Assembly: GCF_002575655.3 (NCBI RefSeq)
Contig: NC_053036.3
Location: forward strand, 645,132,736 to 645,196,735
Length of the DNA: 64,000 nucleotides
Reading direction: 5' to 3'
DNA from: Aegilops tauschii subsp. strangulata
Lineage: Eukaryota > Streptophyta > Magnoliopsida > Poales > Poaceae
A model generated the notes under the pieces. The model had not been told where the DNA came from. It made no database searches and saw only the letters and a program-made list of their open reading frames with translations. Made by a program: the position numbers and the translations under genes. The number at the start of each line of letters is the position of its first letter. Position 1 is the stretch's first letter. This document shows, in pieces, positions 55,895-64,000 of this stretch.

Positions 55895-56901
55895 GTAGTC
55901 CATTACGTTCTTGAGGAATGAGCGAAAGCTTGTTGCTAGTAACCATGTGAAATTATAAAGTTCAATGTTGTTTTGATGAGCGAATGTCGACGGCATATCA
56001 CCTCACCTTGATGGGCCTAGAGGAGAGCATTTGTGTGGTTAGTTTGTCTATGATGGATGGTTGGTGCGACGGAAATTTTCATACCCTAAGCTCATGAACT
56101 ATTGCATAAGGGCTTGTTGTAACCCTAGCATTTAATGTTATAGTTAGATGTTATCTTAATTACTCTTGTGTAGTTGCCGATGCTTGCATTAGGAGTTAAA
56201 TCATAAGTATGTATCTTGTTCATGTAAGAATAATTCATTACCATAGATTCCACCACACAACATATTATCAAAGCTATGAAAGTTAAACTCAATGGAACTT
56301 GGTGAAAACAACTTGCTGAAATTCTCATGTGTCCTTGGGAGCGATTTGACCCTTATAAGTGCCGCCTTGTCCTTAGCACAATTAAGAATTGGGACATTTA
56401 TTGCACCATTGATCTTTTGTTATGTAAGTTCTTGCAATTGTTCTTGTGATCGAACAAACCATCAAACACTCTTTGCAGCTTTTAAAGTGATTCATTGTTG
56501 ATTTACTAGCAAGATGCCCGTGCTACGCCACGGAATCATAAAAGATCGGGTGAAACATTATTTACTGAGGAGTCTAGTAACATATGATTTCCAATTGATA
56601 AACCCCCTCGTCCAAGCCAAACTTTTTTTTCTCCATTTTCACCTTGCAGAAGACTTGTTACCCCTGCCCAATTTTCTCATGATTCTCCCATGTTGGGGGG
56701 ACAAAGAGCATGCGACAAATAGAAAATCCATCCACACAACAGTTTGTTCATACAGTGCAAATATCTCACAAGGGCTAACTGAGCTCCAAGACAGCTTTTT
56801 CTTAAGCCTAACAGAGCTATTGATTTCATTGCTAGGAGTGAATACTGTACAAACACATGGAAATCAGATGAGAAAAGATAGAATAGCCGGGAACCACTAA
56901 G

Positions 56902-57186
56902 CTAGATTACTATCACAAAATGATGTGTGGTTCGTCGGCCTCCTTCCAACGTTGGCTTGTCAACAGCAAGGCATGCAAGCATAGTAGCCGACAACTCCAA
57001 TTTGTGAAAAGTGCGGCAATTGCGTTCATGCAAAATCTCCCAAATCACCGTCACGGCCTGCAATCTCCAGTACATATCATCATGTACAGCCTTAGAACAA
57101 CTATTGCAACATAACTGCTGCTTTCCCTGAAATAACTGCAGAAAAAAAACAATATTGTTGTTACTTTTTATCCAATGATTCAACAA
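56902..57186 (-). pseudogene. Possible LINE C-terminal fragment in the Helitron
   Basis: The minus-strand frame contains AVTVIWEILHERNCRTFHKL followed by ELSATMLACLAVDK. The WEIW-ERN-R-F pattern resembles the zinc-binding C-terminal tail of plant LINE-type reverse transcriptases. It is short and has no other LINE domain, so it is at best a captured fragment. Confidence 0.35.
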
Positions 57187-58669
57187 TGCTCATTTCGTTC
57201 TAGTATAGTATTAAGCAAACCAGACTTAAATGTGAAGATAAATGGCTGCAATTAATATATCAGAATAACATACATACTATAGCCTATCGAGTATCTTCTG
57301 GACCTGCCATGTGGATCGTCATTTAGTAAAATAAGTGATTTGGTAAGAACCAAAATCCAATTGTAGTTGGAGCCAGTACTGAGTATTTATGTGCTTAGAT
57401 TAAGTACAAATGCATATTTGGTCAGCTTAAGCAACTGCTTCAAGATTTCAATTGTAAGCAATATCTGGTATCTTTTCTACATAGCTACAAGATGGAATTA
57501 AATGTCTAACAATGCGCATTTGGTCAATAGTATCAATTAACCACTTCAAGATTTCAACTCTAAGGAATACCTGGTATCTTCTCTACGTAGTAGGAGGTCG
57601 AACTAAAAAGAAATCATTTAATTGTTCAATGATTTGTAATGTCCAATGCCTCCTTTCACATGGGAAAAAGGGATACCCAGAGCACATGAACCAATCCTGT
57701 CTACATTACATGCAGATGTAATGCAGCATGTCAAAAAATAAGCACTAATTCAGAATGAAAATACAAACAAGTACTGAATACATGTATAATATGGTACCAC
57801 AAAGTGTGGCTATGTGCTGTCTAGCAATCTATGTGAATAGATTAATTAAGTCAAACCACTATCATTTATTGTGTACCAATGATATTAGCATAGTAGTGGG
57901 CTAGCATAGCAAATATAAGCACAGTAAATAATTCCTATAGTATTATAGGGAAAAGGTACCAGTGTTTGATCTCCTAATCAATCAGTTATTCGTGTCTAAG
58001 AGAATAGAACAGAAAAATCTTCCTCAATAGAAGAACTCACAACGTAACAAACCAAATATTGCTTTAGAGTCAAGAAGTAGAACCATACAATGACTCGCAA
58101 CTTCCCAGTTTTCATGTCAATGACACCAAACGAAAATGTCATCATTGTCCAATAGTAGAACATGATGAATCCGACATATTGTAATAATTAGTTGGTATAC
58201 TAAACAATTTAAACACAATCTGTAGCCTTCATGATATTCAGGTCTATTCCCCTAGTAGTGACAATGGCATGTGTGTTCATATTTTCAACCAACTCTTGTG
58301 ATTCATTTCTAAAATAGCTAATGTCGCAGAGAAATGATAACTTGTATAGTTCCATCCGCTAGCACCATCACATATATGCAGCTGCACAAGTAATAAGATT
58401 CACCCATACCTTGGTCCTTGACGAAGGAGATCAGAAGGTGAAGCCCGTTCAATCTGAAGATTGTTGTGACCAGCGTGTGGCTTCTTTGGGTGTATTTGAG
58501 GCAGCATGAGTCACATATGCCTACCCATTTGCTTTATATTGGTCTGCAAGAGTAGTTTCTAGATAACTCAACATTGGCGCGCGAATTTGAACTCTGGGTC
58601 ACAGAAAAATTGATATATGTATTGGGCTGCAAGAGTGGTTTCTAGAGAGTTCGGCCTGGGCACGCGGAT

Positions 58670-59412
58670 TTAAAGTTGGGTGACAGAAAATTTAAATCTG
58701 GGAGGCGGCACGGGTGGGCAGGACGAGGATTGTGGAGGAGGACCAGTAGCCAAGCATAGTAAGTCAGAGGGAAGGATAAGGAGCAGCGGGTGGCGCCGCC
58801 GCCGCTGAGAGCAGCTCGTAGCCGGCGGCGTACTTGCAGCAGTCAACATTGGAGGAGAAGGGGAAGGGGGCGGATGGCACAGCGAGGAGGGTGGTGGTGG
58901 CGATAGCAGGAGGTGGTCGATGGGACGTCTGCAACATATGAAGAGATAAAAGAGGTGCCCGGGAACATACTGCGTCGGCGGCGTACCTACGGCGGTCGGC
59001 ATCGGTGTAGCCATGGGTCGGGGAGAGGGGATTGCGAGGAGGGAGAGGTGGGAGTGATGGTCGCCGGTGGTCTTGCTGCGGCACGCGAGGAGGCAGTAGA
59101 TGCGTCGGCGTCCTGCTTGCCAAGATCGGCGTCCAATAAGACGGGGAAAGGGGCGGAGGAGATGACGGGGAGGATGTGGTCGGGGTGGCGGTGGGCAATG
59201 AGGCTGAGTGGAGGCATGAGAGGGGCTGGGGTCGGACAGCGCCGGCAGCGGGCATCTGACCAGATCGATTTCAACGCTGCCGGCGGTGGCGCCTCCTTTT
59301 CCCCCTTTCCTGGAGATTGGAGATGGGGACGGGTTAGAGCCTCGGGGAGAGATGGAGTTGAGCTGTTAGACCGGAGAGATGGGGATGACATGGCTTTTGT
59401 GTAAATGTTCAT
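58670..59412 (-). other. GC-rich exon-like block in the Helitron
   Basis: Both strands are open for 110-160 codons because of GC-rich, low-complexity composition. The minus strand gives Pro/Ser/Ala-rich sequence (MSSPSLRSNSSTPSLPEALT at 59390 down). It may be a captured first exon or a low-complexity block. No domain is recognised, so no gene is called. Confidence 0.4.
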
Positions 59413-60219
59413 GAACTAGGGGGTGTTTTTTGCAAAATTTGCCACACATTGCTTCGTGTTCGTTGGATGCAGATCCGATGATCGTCGATGAACCAAGGCA
59501 GGCACACCATCATCACCAACTCGCATTTTTATAGGAGTAGAGATATCGACCAATTGTCCAAGTCCTTCTAATTCTCATTGGGTTATATACTCTTACTTAT
59601 CGAAAAGGGCTACAATAGACCCCTACACTCGTGGGTTCTAGCGCCACCGTAGAAGAGGGGTAAGGACCCTTCTTCTTCTTCCTTGGCTTTCTCCCTTGGA
59701 GGGAGGGGTGTTTCCCCCTATGGTTTTTGGTGGCTATCGTGGAGAGGAAGAGAGCTTCCCTCGAGATTGGGTCTCAGTTTCAAGGCGGAAATCTATCTTG
59801 CTCACCATTTTAGAATTTCTTGGAGATACGTAACTACGAAAAACTCAGAAAAAATGGCGGATCTGAAAACCCGTGTGCAAGCTCTCGCCGTAAGGGTGAC
59901 CCATGCACAATTTTGTGGGACCCATGGACATCCCTTATGACTCAGCTTAGGCCTAGGGCGCGTGGTCTGGATGAGTAGAGCCCTTCTGGGACCATCTGGT
60001 TGTCTCCTTTTGCAAGTCTTTGTGACCCGAGAAAATATTTGTGCCTAATATTTTTCATATGTTTCTGAGTTCAGGAAGTTCCCTGAAAACAAAAAGGTAA
60101 GATATGCAACTCTACCTTTTCCAACAATTTTAGTAGGTTAGCCAAATAAATATAAAGTTAAATTGATAATTTAGTGGCATGAGGACTTTGAAAATTATAG
60201 ATATACCTAGTACGTATCA

Positions 60220-63086
60220 GGTAGCATAAGAGAAGAACCCATATGAGTTGTTGTTGTTATTGTGTAATCATTTGAATATTTGTTTGTATTTTTGTGTGGA
60301 AGCGTTGATGTTCGTCGGTCATTTTTATAAACAACGGTATTTTGTTATAAACTATACAACAAGCACATGTTTTAGTTTATTACTGAACCAACTATAACAC
60401 TTAAAACACATTTGACCATGGAATAGAACCTACTATAAAGAAACATCCAAATGATCTCGTGAAAAGCTGCCTGTACACACTTCATATATTCTAGAAATAT
60501 TTAGGTGCTTATACACAATTATAGACTAGAAACTACTGTCAAGTTATTTGATTGACATCACACTTCAGAGATCTCAACAAAAACATTGAAGAGAAATGAG
60601 AGAGAGAGAGAGATGATATATATACACTTTAACTCACCAAGTGTCACAAGAAAATATATAGTTTTCTGTTATTCGTTTACTCGTATCTATGTGAATTTGG
60701 TTTAAAGATCATTTTAAGGGGCAATATCACAAAAATGAAACCTCTCCTACAACAATTATCTAAGTTTAGTCGAGCACAAATGTATTCTTCAACGATGTAC
60801 AATAAAGCTATATAATAAAAACACTATAATTCATAGTAAGAAAACCTTATAATGTAGTTAATTATGCTCACCAAATAGTTTAAAAATAGTTAATAAGATT
60901 ATCTGTTGTAAAAATGAGCTATAAATAAGTATAAAAGTTTAGTACAAATGTTTTGTACTTGCCTTGCCCCGGAATTATTCTGACCTGCTCTATTTAATTA
61001 TAAAAATCATATTTTATTGATTGTATATTAGAATCAGGTCGACTCCTTATTTGATAATTATAATATTAATTATCATGTTCATGTCATCAAAGACTATTGA
61101 CAAACAAGTTTATGTATTATATGCTGATCTAATTGAAGAAAGAAGATACTTAAATTTGTTTATCATTTATTTACAAATTAATTGTATCTTGTGTTGAATT
61201 GCAATTTTATAGTCATTTGGAGGACCAACCAAATCCTAATTTGCATTGGTCCCAATTATACAAAATGTATGATTACTTGATAATTAATCATTTATTCCAC
61301 ACTAATAATAATCTAATTGAATATATCTTGTAATTAATGAACCAATTAAAATTGCACTTCTAAATATCATAGTACTAGATGATTAACCCACACAATGTTG
61401 TGGGAATGATATGAGCAATTTTGAAAATAGGTTCTAATTTGCCGTAGGAATGTTAAAAGATTTTTAAAAAATAAAAAGGTTGTATAATTGAAAATAATAC
61501 ATACACGGAGAACCAATGTGAATGCTTTCCAAAACCAAAAATTACTAAAAAAATTAAAATTTAGGAAATTTTATTAGAATTTCAAACTTTTTACAAATCC
61601 GAGAACTTTTTTGCAAATTTGAGAACTTTTACCGAATCTACAAGCTCTTTTCGAGATCATGGACATTTTCCATATTTATAAACTTTTTTAAATCCATGAC
61701 AGTTTTAAAATTCTTGAAAAAATTTGAGTTCATGATAATTTCTCAAATTCATTAAATTTTCCAATTCCGCGATTTTCTAAAGAAAATTGTGAATTCTTTC
61801 CAAACCCATGAAAATTTCCAAATTCGTGAACTCTTTTCAAATTTAGGATTTTTCTTCAATTTCACGATTTTTTTAAATTATGATCAATGTTTGTTCTTCA
61901 TGGACATATTTTAAAATTTGCAAATATTTTTGGTATTCAAAAATATCTATTTAAAATTAGTGGTTTATTTTGGGTTCAAGAACTATTTTTTAAAAATTCT
62001 TGAATTTTTTAAAACATTGGGATATTTTTTGAATGTATGATTTTTTTAGTCTACAGAAAACTGGAAGTCTTTTTTTCTAAACGAATATCTTGCTGGTCTT
62101 TTTAACCGGCTTGTGCAATTGAATAATATACCCATTGTAAGAAAAAGGCTATCAAACTAGTCAAGCACAGAGTGAACTGAGCTGAGCGCTATATGGGCAG
62201 CGGCCAGCCTTAAGGTCGCGTGAGCACGCGTTCTGTGGCGCCCAAAGTGCTTGGTGCAAGAACTCCGATCCACTAGAGCTCACTTTGATAGTAGAGCTCG
62301 CGTCTAGAGACCTTCTATACAAAGCTTCAAGCGCCCGATAAGACACTAGAGCTCGCTTTGACAATAGCGGACCGCGGCCCATTAACATGATCGCTCGGCC
62401 GAACGAGGCACTTGGTCGCGGCCAATCCTAGTTTCCATGGGGCGTATCTATACGAGAGCTCCTAAACAACGCTCTCAACGTCGGGTCAAGGTACTGGCGC
62501 TCCAAGGCGCACCTAGGGGGTCGGCCCAGTAAAACCTTCGCTTCGATCGAACGCGACGCTGGAACGACAAAAGAATGAGTACATAGGGGACGAGAGGCCA
62601 AACATTCGTTTGTTCGCTCGCATCTCGCTGGTTGACCAGTAGAAAATGTTCATAAAAAGGTTTAAAAAAAGTACACAAAAGTGAAAAAAGTTCATTGTCT
62701 TTAAAAAAATCAATAATTATGAGAAAAAGTCATCGACTTTGAAAAAGTTTATCAAATTTTGAACCAAGTTCATCGATTTTGAAAAAAAAAATCATCGATA
62801 TTGAAAAAAAATCATCGATTTTGAAAAAAGATCAACAACTTTGATAAAAATTCTGTGATTTGGAAAAAGTTCTCAAATTTGCAAAGATTTCATCAATTTT
62901 GTTAAAAAGTTCATTTATTTTGAACGAAGTCCATGCATTTTGAAAAAGAAAAAAGAAAAGGAAAAAAATAAAGGGAAAACGAGAAAAAAAAAGAGGTAGA
63001 AAATAAGAAAAAATACAAACAATGTAAATCACATCGCGCGAAAGAGAAGAAAAGAAGAAAACGGAAGGAAATAGTCATGGCAGTAG
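60220..63086. other. AT-rich intergenic DNA
   Basis: No coding frame is recognised. A short GA run occurs near 60599-60614. A GC-richer patch at 62160-62560 (GAGCTCGCGTCTAGAGACC and related) is unassigned; it lies next to degenerate TTCAAATTT/GAACTTTT repeats (about 61560-62080) and GTTCATCGATTTTGAAAAA repeats (about 62640-62970). Confidence 0.5.
62640..62970. repeat. Degenerate ~25-bp repeats (TTCATCGATTTTGAAAAA)
   Basis: About a dozen imperfect units of the form AGTTCAT-GA-TTTGAAAAA follow each other, mutated and of uneven spacing. The pattern is common in Triticeae AT-rich DNA. Confidence 0.7.
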
Positions 63087-63499
63087 GGGAAAGTATCCAG
63101 TGCTTTGAGGTACTCCCAGTGCTCCAATGTCAAAAAGTATTTATAAATATTTCAAAAAATTCCGGAAAAAAATGAGAATGTTCACAAGGAAATTCACTAC
63201 ATCCCCTAAAAATTTCAGATCCAAAATCAAAATGTACATTGAGAAACAAAAAAGAGAAATCCAGATCTGAATAGTATCAATGTTGCTTTTGTCTCTTCTT
63301 TGCACTATTCATGCTAGATTTCACATTTTTGTTTCTCAATGTGTGTTTCGAGTTTGGATCTGAAATTTTTAGGGCTTGTAGTCACGTTCATTGTTAACAT
63401 TCATACAAAAATTCAGAATTTTTTGAAACATAAAAAATATATTTTTTGATATTAGAGCACCGGGAGTACCCCAAGACTGGGAGCACTGGATACTTTCCC
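63087..63499. mobile_element. Foldback MITE (413 bp) with 10-bp TSD
   Basis: The ends GGGAAAGTATCCAGTGCT and GGATACTTTCCC are inverted, and arms of about 190 bp pair along most of the element (CTAAAAATTTCAGATCCAAA in both). ATGGCAGTAG flanks it exactly at 63077-63086 and 63500-63509. The long arms and 9-10 bp duplication suggest a Mutator-type MITE. Confidence 0.85.
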
Positions 63500-64000
63500 A
63501 TGGCAGTAGAGGTTTAAACTAATTGAAGGGGTCGCGAGTTCGATTCTTGTCGGGCGCCCGTGCCCTTTGTTGCAGTTTTAACAGAGAAAAATATAAATAG
63601 GCCGGAGCAAAACGGAGGGATGTGTGTGCCGGTTTGCGAATTGCACATTAATGGGCGCATATGGTGCCAAATAGGAATTGGCCGTTTATACCTTGCTTCT
63701 TGCGAGGCTGAAGGAAGACTCGCGTGAAGCGAGGCACTAGATGGGCCTGCTCAAGCGCGTGCAGGCGACAACCTAGTTTTTTTTTATTGTTTTCCATGTG
63801 CTTATTTTTCTTTTTTTACTTTTGTTTATACTTTCAAATAAATATTACAAAAAAGCACTATATTAAACATTAAAAAATATTAACCAAGCATTTCAAAAAT
63901 GTTAAAAGTAGCGAAAATATTTCTCATGTATATGAAAATGTATACCAAAAATATACAACCTGTTTTGAAAAAATCGATCATTTATTTAAAAAATGTAACC
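63500..64000. other. Intergenic DNA with a tRNA-like stretch
   Basis: GGTCGCGAGTTCGATTCTTG at about 63528-63547 resembles a Pol III B box, and TGGCAGTAGAGG (63501-63512) is a poor A box at tRNA-like distance. The rest (63780-64000) is AT-rich with no gene. Confidence 0.35.

Larger units (their letters stand above)
56506..59543 (-). mobile_element. Non-autonomous Helitron (3,038 bp)
   Basis: On the minus strand the element begins TCTCTACTCCTATAAAAATG (59543) and ends GCATCTTGCTAG (56506). A 5-bp-stem hairpin CCGTG-GCGTAG-CACGG lies 8-9 nt before the terminal CTAG. The bases outside are A (5' side) and T (3' side), as for Helitron insertion between A and T without duplication. No Rep/helicase gene is seen. 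It contains a GC-rich exon-like block (58670-59412) and a small reverse-transcriptase-associated fragment (56902-57186), consistent with gene-fragment capture. Confidence 0.85.
54054..60219 (-). mobile_element. Old LTR-type host sequence with two nested insertions
   Basis: On the minus strand the sequence starts TGATACGTACTAGGTATATC at 60219 and runs to 59544. It continues across the Helitron (56506-59543) to 56505-55900, and across the solo LTR (54340-55894) to 54339 and below. The segments join smoothly at both nested sites. The TGATACGT terminus resembles Triticeae gypsy LTRs. The other terminus near 54054 is not defined, so length and class are uncertain. Confidence 0.5.

Noticed and set aside
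1..64000. CRISPR arrays, bacterial operons, tRNA genes
   Set aside because: Introns, LTR and CACTA elements show plant nuclear DNA; tandem repeats lack CRISPR spacing, and no complete tRNA cloverleaf was seen by eye.

Overview
The window is plant nuclear DNA from the wheat/barley tribe (Triticeae). The main evidence is an Angela/BARE-type copia LTR beginning TGTTGGAAATATGCCC, CACTA transposons with CCGGGACTAA subterminal repeats, Stowaway MITEs and grass-type gene structure. It is a low-gene-density region of mostly nested mobile elements. Two host gene families remain, a class III peroxidase and a GT37 fucosyltransferase, and all their copies here are damaged.

Layout. (1) 1-6181: the 3' part of an Angela-like Ty1-copia retrotransposon with a broken gag-pol and a complete 3' LTR. 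(2) 6182-16267: the right-hand part of a large decayed CACTA transposon into which the Angela jumped. It has a TNP2-type transposase pseudogene, a second B3-like gene, many internal tandem repeats and a striking Pol III-type (U6-like) promoter followed by a T7 terminator. (3) 16268-17745: remains of another DNA element. (4) 17857-18987: peroxidase copy A, with one frameshift. (5) 19264-22329: a truncated DNA element that received a clean 1,428 bp mini-CACTA (3-bp TSD) carrying a 5S rRNA-derived segment. (6) 22330-23410: the 3' flank of a second peroxidase unit whose coding part is gone. (7) 23591-25366: a long-TIR Mutator-like element containing a Stowaway MITE. (8) 25367-33181: sparse DNA with a foldback element, a perfect 46-bp hairpin and a small LARP1-like fragment.

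(9) 33182-45834: a GT37 (xyloglucan-type) fucosyltransferase pseudogene, split by a 9,841 bp Mutator-like element (35505-45345) with a perfect 9-bp TSD. The element has TIRs of about 230-280 bp and two intact convergent genes reading inward from its TIRs: an eight-exon plant mobile domain (PMD) gene and a 1,116-residue MULE transposase. A coiled-coil ORF and an array of GC-rich palindromes related to the TIRs lie between them. The layout resembles maize MuDR, with PMD in the mudrB position. This is the most interesting system in the window.

(10) 45835-51690: mostly unrecognised repeats. (11) 51690-53970: a gypsy-like fragment joined to peroxidase copy C (internally deleted) and a 3' flank homologous to unit B. 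(12) About 54054-60219: an old LTR-type sequence with two clean nested insertions, a solo LTR (5-bp TSD GTAGT) and a 3.0 kb Helitron (A/T target, 3' hairpin, CTAG end). (13) 60220-64000: AT-rich DNA with a 413 bp foldback MITE flanked by a 10-bp TSD.

Almost everything with a promoter-like signal belongs to mobile elements. The PMD gene and the MULE transposase are the only long reading frames here without visible breaks.
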